From positions 310,001 to 374,000 of the forward strand of contig UEGR01000011.1 of NCBI GenBank assembly GCA_900465685.1: a stretch of 64,000 bases of DNA, in the 5' to 3' direction. This stretch comes from Hyphomicrobiales bacterium. Lineage in GTDB: Bacteria > Pseudomonadota > Alphaproteobacteria > Rhizobiales > Rhizobiaceae. Position numbers and translations under genes: made by a program. The notes under the pieces were generated by a model. The model searched no databases. It saw only the letters and a list, made by a program, of their open reading frames with translations, and had not been told where the DNA came from. Shown here piece after piece: positions 1 through 10,160 of this stretch (positions are counted from its first letter, which is position 1; every line of letters begins with the position of its first letter).

Positions 1-61
1 GCTTGCCTCCCGCCGATTTTGCCCTATCGTTATCGCAATGTGAGAGAGGACGGAAAATCAT

Positions 62-322
62 ATGCGCAAGGAACTGCCAATCGATACTGCCCCCAAGGAT
101 GGTCGCAAGATTACCGTCGTGTGGACTGACGAAGACGATCAGCGCAATGAATCGATTGCGCAATATCGTTCGCTCGCCCAATTGAACGCTGGCGGCGGAC
201 AGTGGGATGAAACCGATACCGGCTGGTGGACATTCACCGACAGCAAGACCCAGCGCAAGATCGAGCCGACCGCGTGGATCTCCGAAACCGAAGGCGGTGA
301 CGACGAAAACGAAGACAACTGA
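62..322 (+). CDS. Conserved-looking hypothetical protein, 86 aa
   Basis: A small acidic soluble protein with no signal peptide or membrane segment. It has an agagagga ribosome binding site just before the ATG. The central part is rich in Trp and Thr (QWDETDTGWWTFTD) and the tail is strongly acidic (EGGDDENEDN). I do not recognise a family or function. It stands alone upstream of fumC with about 155 bp between them, so cotranscription is possible but not shown. The good RBS and gene-like codon use make it a likely real gene. Confidence 0.7.
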   Translation: MRKELPIDTAPKDGRKITVVWTDEDDQRNESIAQYRSLAQLNAGGGQWDETDTGWWTFTDSKTQRKIEPTAWISETEGGDDENEDN

Positions 323-478
323 CCGGCGCAGAAATTCACGCTCAAATAAAGTTGAATTTCCTAATCATATTTTGTCAAATAGCTCCGTAAGGAAAAGACG
401 GAGCTACCAATTCGTTGGTAGTGCTATATTCATTGCGTCAGAGCCCGATACGGGCCGAAAGCTAGCCGGAGACATGAA

Positions 479-1870
479 ATGACCGCCACGCGTACCGAAA
501 CAGATACTTTCGGACCGATTGATGTTCCCGCCGACCGCTATTGGGGCGCACAGACACAGCGCTCCTTGCAGAATTTCAAGATCGGCGGCGAGCGCATGCC
601 TCTCCCGCTCGTTCACGCGCTGGGCGTCGTCAAGCGCGCCGCAGCCGAAACCAATATAGCACTTGGCAAGCTCGACCCGGTTCTGGGTCAGGTCGTAGCC
701 GTTGCGGCTTCCGAAGTGATCGAAGGCAAGCTTGACGATCATTTTCCGCTCGTCGTCTGGCAGACGGGTTCCGGCACACAGTCGAACATGAACGCCAATG
801 AAGTGATCTCCAATCGCGCCATCGAACTGCTTGGCGGTGAGAAGGGTTCGAAAAAGCCGGTTCATCCGAACGACCACGTCAATATGAGCCAGTCATCCAA
901 TGACAGCTTCCCGACGGCGATCCACATCGCCACGGCGGTTGAAGCAGTCAATCGCCTTTACCCGGCACTGGAGCATCTGACCAAGGCGCTCAAGGTCAAG
1001 GAAGAAGCCTTCAAGGACATCATCAAGATCGGCCGCACCCATACGCAGGATGCGACGCCGGTCACGCTCGGTCAGGAATTTTCCGGTTATCGTGCAGCGC
1101 TTGAATATGCGCGTCATCGCATCGAGCAGTCCCTCGCCGATGTTTTCCTGCTCGCGCAGGGCGGCACGGCAGTGGGCACTGGCCTCAATGCCCCGATCGG
1201 TTTCGACAGCGGCTTTGCTGATGCGGTCAGCGAAATCACCGGCCTGTCGTTCAAGACAGCGCCGAACAAGTTCGAAGCGCTGGCCAGCCATGGCGCAATT
1301 CTCAACTTCCATGGCAGCCTGAACGCGCTGGCGGCTGATCTGTTCAAGATCGCCAACGATATCCGCTTCCTCGGTTCCGGCCCGCGTTCGGGCCTCGGTG
1401 AACTGTCCCTGCCAGAAAATGAGCCTGGCTCGTCGATCATGCCGGGCAAGGTGAATCCGACGCAGGCGGAAGCCATGACCATGGTGGCAACGCAGGTCTT
1501 CGGTAACCAGACCACAGTGACGGTCGCCGCCAGCCAAGGCCATTTCGAGCTGAACGTGTTCAAGCCGGTCATCGCTTACAATGTCCTGCAATCGATCCGC
1601 CTGCTCAGCGATGCCATGGTTTCCTTCGCCGATCACTGCGTGGACGGAATTGAAGCCAATGAAACCCGCATCAAGGAACTTCTGGATCGTTCGCTGATGC
1701 TGGTGACCGCGCTGGCACCTGCAATCGGCTACGACGGTGCAGCAAAGATCGCCAAGACCGCGCATAAGAACGGCACAACCCTGCGCGAAGAAGCGTTGGC
1801 GAGTGGGCTGGTGAGTGCTGAAGACTACGACCGGCTCGTCCGGGCGGAGCGCATGATCGCGCCTGAGTAA
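479..1870 (+). CDS. fumC: Class II fumarate hydratase
   Basis: Fumarase C interconverts fumarate and L-malate in the TCA cycle, as an iron-free cytoplasmic homotetramer. The 463-residue length is normal for the family. The fumarase/aspartase signature [11 protein letters not shown] is present near residue 317. The substrate-binding blocks [25 protein letters not shown] and [16 protein letters not shown] are intact, so it is distinct from argininosuccinate lyase or AspA. The ATG follows a ccggagac RBS. It is monocistronic by spacing. Confidence 0.97.
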   Translation: MTATRTETDTFGPIDVPADRYWGAQTQRSLQNFKIGGERMPLPLVHALGVVKRAAAETNIALGKLDPVLGQVVAVAASEVIEGKLDDHFPLVVWQTGSGTQSNMNANEVISNRAIELLGGEKGSKKPVHPNDHVNMSQSSNDSFPTAIHIATAVEAVNRLYPALEHLTKALKVKEEAFKDIIKIGRTHTQDATPVTLGQEFSGYRAALEYARHRIEQSLADVFLLAQGGTAVGTGLNAPIGFDSGFADAVSEITGLSFKTAPNKFEALASHGAILNFHGSLNALAADLFKIANDIRFLGSGPRSGLGELSLPENEPGSSIMPGKVNPTQAEAMTMVATQVFGNQTTVTVAASQGHFELNVFKPVIAYNVLQSIRLLSDAMVSFADHCVDGIEANETRIKELLDRSLMLVTALAPAIGYDGAAKIAKTAHKNGTTLREEALASGLVSAEDYDRLVRAERMIAPE

Positions 1871-1985
1871 TCAGGCGTGCATGATCGTCTATATGCAGTG
1901 AACAAACTGTCGAGAATTATACGGCTTTTCTTGACAGTCATTAGTCGATAATTGATGGCTCAGTTCAACAGGAGATAACTCCCTC

Positions 1986-2387
1986 ATGTCTTCGATTACC
2001 CCACAGTCCAACGGCGCTGTAACGCTCATCGCCCGCGTGTTCCTTTCGATCCTCTTCATCATTGCCGGTTTCGGCAAGCTGACGGCTCTTTCCGGCACGG
2101 CTGGCTATTTTGCGGGCCTCGGCCTTCCGCTTCCGATGGTTACGGCTGTGGTTGTCGGTCTCGTTGAGTTTGTTGGCGGCATCGCCATTCTGGTCGGTTT
2201 CCAGACCCGTATCGCGGCAGCAATCGTCGGCCTGTTCACCATCGGTGCAACGCTCGTTGCACACATGAACTTCGCTGAAGGCATGAACGCCCTGATGGCA
2301 CAGAAGAATCTGGCAATCGCTGGCGGCCTCTTCCTGCTTGCTCTGCATGGCGCAGGTTCGCTGTCGATCGACGCCAAGCGCGGCTGA
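1986..2387 (+). CDS. DoxX family membrane protein
   Basis: A 133-residue integral membrane protein with about four hydrophobic segments: residues 10-30, 45-70, 75-95 and 100-125. The DoxX family start (ARVFLSILFIIAGFGKL) and the central GLPLP motif followed by a helix containing E and GG are visible. DoxX proteins are poorly characterised and are often linked to redox or stress functions; the exact role here is unknown. It has a strong RBS (aggaga) and is followed by a good terminator, so it is probably its own transcription unit. Confidence 0.88.
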   Translation: MSSITPQSNGAVTLIARVFLSILFIIAGFGKLTALSGTAGYFAGLGLPLPMVTAVVVGLVEFVGGIAILVGFQTRIAAAIVGLFTIGATLVAHMNFAEGMNALMAQKNLAIAGGLFLLALHGAGSLSIDAKRG

Positions 2388-2441
2388 TCGAAACAAGCCG
2401 TCCCCGCCGCTGTTTGCATCGGCTGCGGTCCGTATGAAATG

Positions 2442-2484
2442 AAAAAAGCCGCGCCCGGTGTTTCAAACTGGCGCGGCTTTTTTC
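2442..2484 (+). terminator. Rho-independent terminator after the DoxX gene
   Basis: The arms aaaaaagccgcgcc and ggcgcggctttttt form a near-perfect stem with a 14-nt loop and end in a T run. Position and polarity suit the upstream DoxX gene. Confidence 0.9.
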
Positions 2485-2687
2485 GTTATGTTTTCCACAG
2501 TGCGCGCGTGTTTTACACGAACACACAATTTTTATCAGAATCCTCTTTTCAAAATGCCCCACCCATAGTTGTGTAGCCAGAGCGCTTCCCAACACCGGCG
2601 CCGTTTATTTCAGCGTTTAAGGGCAAGTACTCCCCAAACGATCAATTGCATTCAAGTTTCCTCCCCAAGCATAGATTGTAGAGAAAA

Positions 2688-3929
2688 ATGACTGTTTCCT
2701 CCGCAGCCAGCAGCCAGTCTCCCACTGGCTCAACCCCTATTGGAAATTTCGGTTTCGCACTCACCAGCCTGACCGTTCTATTCTTCATGTGGGGCTTCAT
2801 CACCAGCCTCAACGACATCCTGATCCCGCATCTGAAGAACGTCTTCCAGCTCAACTATACCCAGTCGATGCTGATCCAGTTCTGCTTCTTCGGCGCATAT
2901 TTCATCGTTTCGCTGCCCGCCGGAGCGCTCGTGAAGCGGATCTCCTATAAGCGCGCTATCGTCGTCGGCCTTGTGGTCGCCGCCATCGGCTGCGCCCTGT
3001 TCATTCCGGCAGCTTCCTACCGGGTCTATGGGCTGTTTCTTGGCGCACTCTTCGTGCTGGCGTCCGGAGTCACGATCCTGCAAGTGTCTGCCAACCCCTA
3101 TGTCACGATCCTCGGCAAGCCGGAAACGGCTGCAAGTCGCCTGACGCTGACACAGGCATTCAACTCGCTCGGCACGACGCTTGCCCCGCTCTTCGGTGCA
3201 ATGCTGATCCTTTCAGCTGCAACCGGGGCCGTCAACAGCGCCACCGAAGCCGATGCCGTCAAGTTCCCCTATCTCTTGCTGGCACTCGCCTTTGTCGTTC
3301 TTGCCATCGTCTTCGCTATCCTGAAGCTGCCGGATGTCGAAGCGGAAGAAAGCACCGTCGCGGATGAAGGTTCTGCCTGGCAGTACCGGCATCTGGTGCT
3401 GGGCGCCATCGGCATCTTCGTCTATGTGGGCGCGGAAGTCAGCGTCGGCAGTTTCCTCGTCAACTTCCTGAGCGACCCGAGTGTGGTTGGCTTGTCGGAA
3501 ACCGATGCTGCGCATCACGTCGCCTATTTCTGGGGTGGAGCCATGGTTGGCCGCTTCATCGGCTCGGCAGCCATGCGCTATATCGATGACGGCAAGGCGC
3601 TGGCCTTCAATGCTGTAGCAGCCATCCTGTTGCTGCTCCTCACGGTCGCGACAACGGGCAACGCCTCGATGTGGGCGGTTCTGGCAATTGGCCTGTTCAA
3701 CTCGATCATGTTCCCGACCATCTTCAGTCTGGCACTGCATGGCCTTGGCAAGCACACCAGCCAGGGCTCGGCGATCCTGAATCTGGCCATTGTCGGCGGT
3801 GCGATCATCCCGCTAATACAGGGCGCGCTGGCCGATACGGTCGGCATTCATCATGCCTTCCTGATGCCGATCATCTGCTATGTCTATATCGCCTTCTATG
3901 GCCTCGTCGGCAGCAAACCGAAACGCTAG
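2688..3929 (+). CDS. gluP: Glucose/galactose MFS transporter (FucP family)
   Basis: A 413-residue major facilitator protein of the fucose permease branch, with about 12 hydrophobic segments and a central hydrophilic loop near residues 215-228. The opening segment ([20 protein letters not shown]) and the motif [11 protein letters not shown] are typical of FucP/GluP proteins. Brucella GluP imports glucose and galactose, and this sequence reads as its close relative. It probably acts as a proton symporter in the inner membrane. It is monocistronic, with a bidirectional terminator shared with hisG. Confidence 0.9.
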   Translation: MTVSSAASSQSPTGSTPIGNFGFALTSLTVLFFMWGFITSLNDILIPHLKNVFQLNYTQSMLIQFCFFGAYFIVSLPAGALVKRISYKRAIVVGLVVAAIGCALFIPAASYRVYGLFLGALFVLASGVTILQVSANPYVTILGKPETAASRLTLTQAFNSLGTTLAPLFGAMLILSAATGAVNSATEADAVKFPYLLLALAFVVLAIVFAILKLPDVEAEESTVADEGSAWQYRHLVLGAIGIFVYVGAEVSVGSFLVNFLSDPSVVGLSETDAAHHVAYFWGGAMVGRFIGSAAMRYIDDGKALAFNAVAAILLLLLTVATTGNASMWAVLAIGLFNSIMFPTIFSLALHGLGKHTSQGSAILNLAIVGGAIIPLIQGALADTVGIHHAFLMPIICYVYIAFYGLVGSKPKR

Positions 3930-3942
3930 ACCTGAAAATGAC

Positions 3943-3974
3943 AAAAGCCGGTCTGAACCCAGACCGGCTTTTTC
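3943..3974. terminator. Bidirectional terminator between gluP and hisG
   Basis: The arms aaaagccggtct and agaccggctttt flank a 6-nt loop, with A and T runs on both sides. It can therefore stop gluP on the plus strand and the hisS-hisZ-hisG operon on the minus strand. Confidence 0.9.
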
Positions 3975-4001
3975 ATTGAATGTCGGACCATAACAGAGGC
4001 G

Positions 4002-4697
4002 TCAGGCCGCAAGACCCTTGCGGATACGCTCGGCAATTTCCGCGATACGCGCATTGCCATGGCTGCGGCGCGCAGAAACGAGGCAGGCCTGCGAACGCAG
4101 GATGACGCCATCTTCCAGCACCTTGAGGCGATTGGCGCGCAGAGTGGAACCGGTCGACGTAATATCAACGATCATGTCAGCAGAACCTGCCGCCGGAGCG
4201 CCTTCGGTCGCGCCAAGGCTTTCCACGATGCGATAGACCTGAATGCCGTGCTTCTGCGAGAAGAACTGCTGCGTCAGACGCCAATATTTGGTGGCGATGC
4301 GCAGGCGACGACCGTGACGCTGGCGGAAATCCGCTGCCACATCATCAAGATCGGCCATGCTGGTCACATCGCGCCAGACTTCCGGCACCGCGACGACGAC
4401 ATCGGCGTGACCGAAACCCAGTTCCGCCTCGATGGCCACGCGCTCATCGGCATGGGCCAGTGTCTCGCGCACGAGGTCTTCCCCCGTAACGCCCATATCG
4501 ACGCTTCCGTAACCCAGCTCGCGGGCAATCTCGGAAGCCGACAGGAACAGAATATCGAGATCGTCTTCGCCTTCAACGCGCGCGCGATAATTGCGGTCGT
4601 CATCCGGCAGGATCACCTTGTATCCGGCCTTTTCGAGAACGGCGAGCGTCTGCTCCTTCAGCCGACCCTTGGACGGCAATGCCAGTGTGACGCTCAT
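4002..4697 (-). CDS. hisG: ATP phosphoribosyltransferase catalytic subunit, short form
   Basis: The first enzyme of histidine biosynthesis condenses ATP and PRPP to phosphoribosyl-ATP. At 231 residues it is the short form (HisGS), which lacks the C-terminal regulatory domain and needs HisZ; hisZ lies immediately upstream. Typical blocks are [12 protein letters not shown] at the start, GVTGEDLV, and the PRPP loop region ([13 protein letters not shown]). Its ATG overlaps the hisZ stop by 4 bp, which suggests translational coupling and matched expression of the two subunits. Confidence 0.96.
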   Translation of the reverse strand: MSVTLALPSKGRLKEQTLAVLEKAGYKVILPDDDRNYRARVEGEDDLDILFLSASEIARELGYGSVDMGVTGEDLVRETLAHADERVAIEAELGFGHADVVVAVPEVWRDVTSMADLDDVAADFRQRHGRRLRIATKYWRLTQQFFSQKHGIQVYRIVESLGATEGAPAAGSADMIVDITSTGSTLRANRLKVLEDGVILRSQACLVSARRSHGNARIAEIAERIRKGLAA

Positions 4698-5836
4698 TTC
4701 GTTGCTCCCGCCAATGCCTGAAGCCGGTCCAGCCAGATGGAGAAGCCGACGCCGGGAATATTTTCGGAAGCGCCAAGCATGGTCAAAAGCCGGTCGTAAC
4801 GACCGCCACCTGCCAGAACCGCATCCTTTTCCACGCCAGCAGCGCGAATTTCATAGACAAGGCCGGTGTAGTAATCGAGCGGACGACCGAACGAGGCGTC
4901 ATAGACGATATCGCTGGTCTTGATGCCAGCCGCGGCAATCGCTTCGGCCCGGGCTTCGAACTTCTGAAGGACCGCACCAAGATCGAGCGCATTTTCGGAT
5001 GCGAAAGCGCGCAAGGTGACCGATGCGGAATCCAGCGTGACATGGGTTTCCAGAAACTGCTTGAGCAGATCGAGCGCCGAAGCGGGGAAGCGCGTGGCGG
5101 CCAGATCTTCCTTTTCGATCAGGCGGCGGGCGATTTCCGCAGGCGAACGGCCAGCACCCGGCGAAATGCCAGCTTCCAGCATTTCGGTTTCCAGCATACG
5201 CGCAAGGCCGGTTTCATCGCCTTCGGCAACAAGAACGGCAAGCGTTTCCGGCAGCGGATCGCGCCGTTGCGCGCCCGTCAGTTCAGCCAGAGCCAGTTGC
5301 ATGGAATGCGCATCGCCGAACGAGCGCAGCAGCTTCTTGCGCCAGCCCTGCGGCAGACCGAGCGCCTTGAGCATACCGGCGAAGACCGACTGATCGCCCA
5401 GAACGATATCAAGCCCGGCTTGCGGGGCGACGGAGCGAACACAGGACAGCGCATCGGCAATCGAGCGCGCATCCGAAGCCGCCTCATCGGCAGCACCGAG
5501 ATCCTCGATCCCGGCCTGAAGAAACTCTGCCGCGCCATCACGACGCTGCCGGAACACTTCTCCAAGATAGGCGTAACGTTTCGGCGTCGCGGCATTGAGC
5601 GCAATATGGTTGCGACAGACGGGAATGGTGAATTCCGGCCGCAGGCACAGGCTGTCGCCGTTTTCGTTTTCGGTGAGGAAAATACGACGGCGCAGATCCT
5701 CGCCTGCCATGTCCAGAAATGGATCGGCAGGCTGGATCAGCGGTATTTCCACCAGATCGGCATCGCGCGCATCAAGCTCTGTGCGAAGCGCGTTGAAAAC
5801 CGGCGATGTGCGCGTTGCGGCCATGGTTCCGATCAC
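4694..5836 (-). CDS. hisZ: ATP phosphoribosyltransferase regulatory subunit
   Basis: HisZ is a catalytically inactive histidyl-tRNA synthetase paralogue that assembles with short HisG and confers activity and histidine feedback. The 380-residue protein keeps the class II synthetase fold landmarks ([39 protein letters not shown]) but lacks the tRNA-binding domain. The first start is a GTG at 5836 that overlaps the hisS stop as GTGA. An ATG at 5824 (MAATRTS) is an alternative. It is the middle gene of hisS-hisZ-hisG. Confidence 0.94.
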   Translation of the reverse strand: MIGTMAATRTSPVFNALRTELDARDADLVEIPLIQPADPFLDMAGEDLRRRIFLTENENGDSLCLRPEFTIPVCRNHIALNAATPKRYAYLGEVFRQRRDGAAEFLQAGIEDLGAADEAASDARSIADALSCVRSVAPQAGLDIVLGDQSVFAGMLKALGLPQGWRKKLLRSFGDAHSMQLALAELTGAQRRDPLPETLAVLVAEGDETGLARMLETEMLEAGISPGAGRSPAEIARRLIEKEDLAATRFPASALDLLKQFLETHVTLDSASVTLRAFASENALDLGAVLQKFEARAEAIAAAGIKTSDIVYDASFGRPLDYYTGLVYEIRAAGVEKDAVLAGGGRYDRLLTMLGASENIPGVGFSIWLDRLQALAGATK

Positions 5837-7341
5837 TTTGCGGCTTGAGCGCGGTCCTGCGCCTGACTGCTGAGAATTTCCCGAACCGCTTCGACCAGAC
5901 CGTCTTCCTTGACGGTGATCTGCGCCGGGCGGCTCTCGCGCCAGGTCACATTGTCCTCGATCTCGGCAGAAAGACGCTTGCCTTCGACCAGATCTTTGAT
6001 CTGCACTTCACCGGCTTCGCGCTCCTGCGAGCCCTGAATGATCACGCATGGCGCTTCACGACGGTCGGCATATTTCATCTGCGCCTTCATGCCGGAACCA
6101 CCGACATACATTTCGGCGCGGATTCCCTGCTGGCGCAGATCCGAGACCATCTTCTGATAGCGGCCGAGGCTTTCCGTGTCCTTGTCCATCACCAGCACGA
6201 CAACCGGGCCGACGACATCGGACACATCCAGCTTGCCGAGATTTTTAAGCGCCGTCATCAGGCGCGAAACACCGATGGAGAAGCCCGTTGCCGGAACCGG
6301 CTCGCCACGGAAACGCGACACGAGGCCGTCATAACGACCACCACCGCCAACAGAACCGAACACGACCTTCTGGCCGTCTTCATTGGTCACGTCGAACAGA
6401 AGTTCGGCTTCGAAAACCGGGCCGGTGTAATATTCAAGACCACGCACCACGGACGGGTCGATCTTCACGCGGCCATCATAACCGCCTGCCGAAAACAGCG
6501 CCTGCATGTCGGCGAGTTCGGTCACACCTTCCTCGCCCTTGGCATTGCCCGCAACGACAGCGCGAAGATTGGCAATCGTATCGGCACCCGTCGCACCACC
6601 GGCGGCGGTGAAAGCCAGCACCTTTTCAATCGCCGCATCGGCCAGTTCTGCGCCCTTGGTGAAATCGCCGCTTTCGTCGAGGCGGCCTTTGCCAAGCAGA
6701 AGGCGCACGCCTTCGGGGCCGAACTTGTCGAGCTTGTCGATGGCGCGCAGTACGTTCAGGCGCTTCGCGGCATTGCCCTCGCCTTCAAGGCCGATGGCAT
6801 CCAGCACACCGTCCAGAACCTTGCGGTTGTTGACGCGGATCGCGTAATCGCCACGACGAATGCCAAGACGCTCCAGCGTATCAGCCATCATCATGCACAT
6901 TTCGGCGTCAGCGGAGACGTTCGGCGCGCCAACCGTGTCGGCGTCGAACTGCATGAACTGACGGAAGCGGCCCGGTCCCGGCTTCTCGTTGCGGAACACC
7001 CAGCCATTGCGATAGCTGCGATAAGGCTTTGGCAACGACTCGAAATTCTCGGCCACGTAGCGCGCCAGCGGCGCAGTCAGATCGTAGCGCAGCGACAGCC
7101 ACTGCTCGTCGTCGTCCTGAAAGGAGAACACGCCCTCATTCGGGCGGTCCTGATCCGGAAGGAACTTTCCGAGCGCGTCCGTATATTCCACCAGCGGCGT
7201 TTCCACCGGCTCAAAACCATAGAGGTCATAGACTTCGCGGATCGTCGCCATCATCTTTTCGGCGGCGCGCAAGTCGTCCGGAACCCGATCGACAAACCCG
7301 CGCGGCAGCCGCGCCTTCATCTTGTCCGCTTTATCGGCCAT
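5833..7341 (-). CDS. hisS: Histidyl-tRNA synthetase
   Basis: Charges tRNA-His with histidine in the cytoplasm. At about 502 residues from the chosen ATG (MADKADK) it has the class II motifs: motif 2 around [33 protein letters not shown], and the histidine-specific GGGGRYDGL and [11 protein letters not shown] motifs. The C-terminal anticodon domain starts near residue 400. An in-frame upstream ATG at 7371 exists but the extra 10 residues look untypical. It is the first gene of the operon with hisZ and hisG, linking aminoacylation to histidine synthesis genes. Confidence 0.96.
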   Translation of the reverse strand: MADKADKMKARLPRGFVDRVPDDLRAAEKMMATIREVYDLYGFEPVETPLVEYTDALGKFLPDQDRPNEGVFSFQDDDEQWLSLRYDLTAPLARYVAENFESLPKPYRSYRNGWVFRNEKPGPGRFRQFMQFDADTVGAPNVSADAEMCMMMADTLERLGIRRGDYAIRVNNRKVLDGVLDAIGLEGEGNAAKRLNVLRAIDKLDKFGPEGVRLLLGKGRLDESGDFTKGAELADAAIEKVLAFTAAGGATGADTIANLRAVVAGNAKGEEGVTELADMQALFSAGGYDGRVKIDPSVVRGLEYYTGPVFEAELLFDVTNEDGQKVVFGSVGGGGRYDGLVSRFRGEPVPATGFSIGVSRLMTALKNLGKLDVSDVVGPVVVLVMDKDTESLGRYQKMVSDLRQQGIRAEMYVGGSGMKAQMKYADRREAPCVIIQGSQEREAGEVQIKDLVEGKRLSAEIEDNVTWRESRPAQITVKEDGLVEAVREILSSQAQDRAQAAK

Positions 7342-7384
7342 TTTTCCTGCCTGATCGCTAAGTATATACAATATATGCCGGAAG

Positions 7385-7420
7385 AACCGGCAAATACTCG
7401 AAAACCGAGTGTTGCCGGTT
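7385..7420. other. Strong hairpin between lysE-like gene and hisS
   Basis: Arms aaccggcaaatactcg and cgagtgttgccggtt form a near-perfect stem with a 5-nt loop. No T run follows on either strand, so it is not a canonical terminator. It lies downstream of the LysE-family gene and 44 bp upstream of the hisS start. It could be a weak terminator for the first or a leader structure for hisS. Confidence 0.55.
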
Positions 7421-7463
7421 TCCTAACCGATCAGGCTCGTTGCGGCAAGTGCAGGAAGCGTGT

Positions 7464-8081
7464 TCAGCGTGCGGCAATGGCGACGGCGGCGCCCGCCATC
7501 ATGCCAGCGCTGGTCCGATTGGCGATGCGCATCATGCGCGGGCTGCGCAAAACACGCCGCGCCTGCGCGGCCAGCACCACCCAGGCTGTGTCCACTGCCG
7601 CCAGCACGACAAACATGACAGCCAGCAGTTCTGCCCAGCCAACCAGCGAAACATGGGTGATATCCACGACCGTCGGCAGAATGGCGATATAGAAGACCAT
7701 GATCTTCGGATTGCCGAGCGTGACTGCGAGTGCGCTGAGGAAAAGCTTGCGCCCTTCACCCTCACGCGGAATGGCGTTTTCATCCGCTTCTTCATCGACC
7801 GGCGCGATCCACATTTTCCACGACAGATAGATCAGATAGGCGACGCCTGCATATTTCAGCACCAGAAACGCGGCATGGAAGCTGTTGGCCAAAGCCGACA
7901 GGCCCCAGACGGCAAGCGACAGCCAGACGGCGTCACCAAGCCAGAGACCGAACATGAATGGAAAGACGCCCTTGTGCCCACGGCTGATGACGCGCGCCAC
8001 CAGCGCGCCGACATTCGGCCCCGGCGTGCCTGCGGCTACGACCAGAATACCCGCGAAAGCAATGAGCGACGTCAAATCCAT
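7464..8081 (-). CDS. LysE/RhtB family amino-acid exporter
   Basis: A 205-residue inner-membrane protein of the LysE superfamily, with about six hydrophobic segments and the family-typical TPGPN motif near residue 20 and the GNPK motif in the second half. Members export amino acids or derivatives such as lysine, arginine, threonine or homoserine; the substrate cannot be read here. The start at 8081 is chosen because ggaggaac sits at the right distance and the protein then begins with the first membrane helix. The longer frame up to 8183 adds an untypical polar leader. Confidence 0.88.
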   Translation of the reverse strand: MDLTSLIAFAGILVVAAGTPGPNVGALVARVISRGHKGVFPFMFGLWLGDAVWLSLAVWGLSALANSFHAAFLVLKYAGVAYLIYLSWKMWIAPVDEEADENAIPREGEGRKLFLSALAVTLGNPKIMVFYIAILPTVVDITHVSLVGWAELLAVMFVVLAAVDTAWVVLAAQARRVLRSPRMMRIANRTSAGMMAGAAVAIAAR

Positions 8082-8142
8082 GGCTGTTCCTCCGAATGAA
8101 CCCTGCTTTTCGCAGAAAGATCGCCGGTTATCAATCTCCGGT

Positions 8143-8790
8143 TTATTGGGGGCGCTTGAATGCCAGCCGCAGCTTTTCGACATGGGCGCGGCAATGGCAG
8201 CCTTCTATATGGTCGTTGACCAGACCCATGGCCTGCATGAAGGCATAAACCGTGGTCGGCCCCACAAAGGACCAGCCGCGCTTTTTCAAATCCTTGGAGA
8301 TGCGAATGGAAGTATCGGTTTTCGGATTGGCAATTAGTGTCGGATAATCCACGACGACGGGGCGGTCCTCGGCACCCGGCTCAAACGACCAGAAATAGGC
8401 CGCGAGCGAGCCTTTTTCCGCGACGAGTTCAATAGCGCGGTTTGCATTGTTGATCGTGGATTCAATCTTGCCGCGATGACGCACAATGCCCTTGTCGGCC
8501 AAAAGACGCTCGACATCCTTGCCGTCATATTGCGCCACACGGTGGAAATCGAAGCCATCGAAAGCGGCGCGGAAATTCTCGCGCTTGCGCAGGATGGTGA
8601 GCCAGGACAGGCCCGACTGGAAACCTTCAAGGCAAATCTTCTCGAACAGCCGATAATCGTTGGAGACCGGCACGCCCCATTCATTATCATGATAGGCGAG
8701 ATAGTCCGGCAATATGCCGGGCCAGAAGCAACGGGTCTTGCCATCTTCGCTGACGATCAGACCGGTTTTCACTTCGGCAATATCACTCAT
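8143..8790 (-). CDS. tag: DNA-3-methyladenine glycosylase I
   Basis: Base-excision repair glycosylase that removes 3-methyladenine. The family features are present in 215 residues: WPG...YHDNEWGVP near residues 25-40, the helix-hairpin-helix region GFQSGLSWLTILRKRENFR, a VGPTTVYAFMQAMGLVNDH block, and C-terminal CHC residues (EGCHCRAH) that in Tag proteins bind zinc with an N-terminal Cys and a His. It lies 61 bp upstream of the LysE-family gene on the same strand and may be cotranscribed with it. Confidence 0.93.
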   Translation of the reverse strand: MSDIAEVKTGLIVSEDGKTRCFWPGILPDYLAYHDNEWGVPVSNDYRLFEKICLEGFQSGLSWLTILRKRENFRAAFDGFDFHRVAQYDGKDVERLLADKGIVRHRGKIESTINNANRAIELVAEKGSLAAYFWSFEPGAEDRPVVVDYPTLIANPKTDTSIRISKDLKKRGWSFVGPTTVYAFMQAMGLVNDHIEGCHCRAHVEKLRLAFKRPQ

Positions 8791-9109
8791 TTCCCGCCTC
8801 CAATTTCCTGCTCATAGCCTTGTTCGAAAACTGTTTCCCACTTTTCGGGGGCATGCGCAAAGCTTCATCGATCATTAAACATGTGACGCAACCTGACGCT
8901 AACCACAACTCTACTTAGAGTGTCGCCTGCGCAGAACACGCGACCAAAATTTACCTTTCCGATTCCATTGGGGCGCACAATCCCATCATGAAATTAGGAG
9001 CTGTTCTCCTGACAGGACGTGTCAGGAGCCGCAGCCGGGCAACAGCGCCAATGGACCCAAACAGGTAACGCAACCGGGATGATGGCGCAAAGAGGGACGG
9101 ATCTGGACC
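8791..9109. other. Intergenic region with partial repeat and leader hairpin
   Basis: This 319-bp divergent gap between tag and the L,D-transpeptidase gene holds no gene. Around 8823-8862 is a degenerate half copy of the dispersed palindromic element (cccacttttcggg followed by gcatgcgc). At 9006-9028 is a 9-bp perfect inverted repeat. Confidence 0.6.
9006..9028 (+). promoter_or_regulatory. Perfect inverted repeat upstream of L,D-transpeptidase
   Basis: The arms ctcctgaca and tgtcaggag are separated by 5 bp, about 80 bp before the ATG. There is no T run. It could be an operator or a 5'-leader stem-loop; nothing in the sequence decides between these. Confidence 0.4.
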
Positions 9110-9883
9110 ATGCAACCACGTCATCTTCTTTTGATCGGATCGCTTGCAGCGATTGCTGTTTCCATCGTCAGCACCGGCATGGCTTTCGCCAATGACCGTT
9201 ACGCGACCTTGCCGCCGGTGGCTGTCAGCCCCGACCTATCCGCACCGTGGGTAGCACAGCTGCATGGCCAGCCGGCACGCATGCGCCAGATGCCGGACGG
9301 CACCGTCCAGCAGCCGGTGCGCCGCACCACGGTCAAGCAAAAGCAGAAGTCCAAGGCGAATTATCGTCAGGTTTCCTACCAGCGCCCGGCAAGCAATCCA
9401 GCTACAGCTCCATCCAAGCATCAGATCGACCCGGCCTATCTGCCACAGAGCGTTTCCTATTCCGGAAGTGAAAAGTCCGGCACGATCGTGATCGATACCA
9501 GCAAGCGCTTTCTCTATCTCGTCCAGTCAGACGGCAAGGCCATGCGTTACGGCGTCGGTGTGGGGAAGCAGGGTTTCAGCTGGAAAGGTTCACAGCGCAT
9601 CAGCCGCAAGGCCGAATGGCCGACCTGGACACCGCCCAAGGAAATGATTGCCCGCGAGCGTCGCAAGGGCCGCATTCTGCCCGCACGCATGGATGGCGGC
9701 GTCAACAATCCGCTCGGCGCACGCGCCCTTTATCTCGGTTCAACACTTTACCGTATTCATGGCACCAACCAGCCATGGACCATCGGCAAAGCCATGTCTT
9801 CGGGTTGCATCCGCATGCGTAACGAGGATGTGACCGATCTCTATGAACGTGTTCCCATCGGCACCCGCGTTGTCGTTCGCTGA
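9110..9883 (+). CDS. L,D-transpeptidase (YkuD domain), Sec-exported
   Basis: A periplasmic enzyme that forms peptidoglycan cross-links or attaches outer-membrane proteins to peptidoglycan. The 257-residue protein begins with a signal peptide (about 1-27, ending near GMAFA). A basic Gln/Lys/Arg-rich linker covers residues 65-105 and the YkuD domain runs from about 122 to the end. The catalytic motif is complete: HGTNQPWTIG followed by SSGCIRM with the nucleophilic Cys. A second, differently anchored L,D-transpeptidase lies at 27.0 kb. A strong terminator follows. Confidence 0.93.
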   Translation: MQPRHLLLIGSLAAIAVSIVSTGMAFANDRYATLPPVAVSPDLSAPWVAQLHGQPARMRQMPDGTVQQPVRRTTVKQKQKSKANYRQVSYQRPASNPATAPSKHQIDPAYLPQSVSYSGSEKSGTIVIDTSKRFLYLVQSDGKAMRYGVGVGKQGFSWKGSQRISRKAEWPTWTPPKEMIARERRKGRILPARMDGGVNNPLGARALYLGSTLYRIHGTNQPWTIGKAMSSGCIRMRNEDVTDLYERVPIGTRVVVR

Positions 9884-9912
9884 TCCGTTCCGGAACAGTT
9901 TTACAGTCAAAC

Positions 9913-9943
9913 GAAGCCGCCCTCTCCGCAGGGCGGCTTTTTT
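9913..9943 (+). terminator. Terminator of the L,D-transpeptidase gene
   Basis: Stem gaagccgccct / agggcggcttt with a short loop, ending in tttttt. Confidence 0.92.
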
Positions 9944-10160
9944 ACATTCATAATACTGAAACATTGGTTTTTTTGATGAAATCAACCTGCCACAGGCCCA
10001 AAAACAACCTGAAAAGGCTTTTGCTTTTCCCGCGAACACCCATATGCTGCCAATGATGATTTGAAAAAACATGGACGGCGCCGCCAGAGGGCGGCCACAA
10101 ATGCGGCTGTATTGGAATTATGAACCGGTGTCGCATTTGGATGGAGGGAAAGGATAGATC

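Noticed and set aside
1931..1960. TTGACA-like promoter for the DoxX gene
   Set aside because: A good -35 match is present but no acceptable -10 at 16-18 bp; only a TAATTG at 12 bp.
5806..7692. 628-residue open frame on the plus strand opposite hisS
   Set aside because: It mirrors the codon structure of hisS and hisZ, is rich in His, Arg and Gln, has no domain and no RBS. The minus-strand genes are certain.
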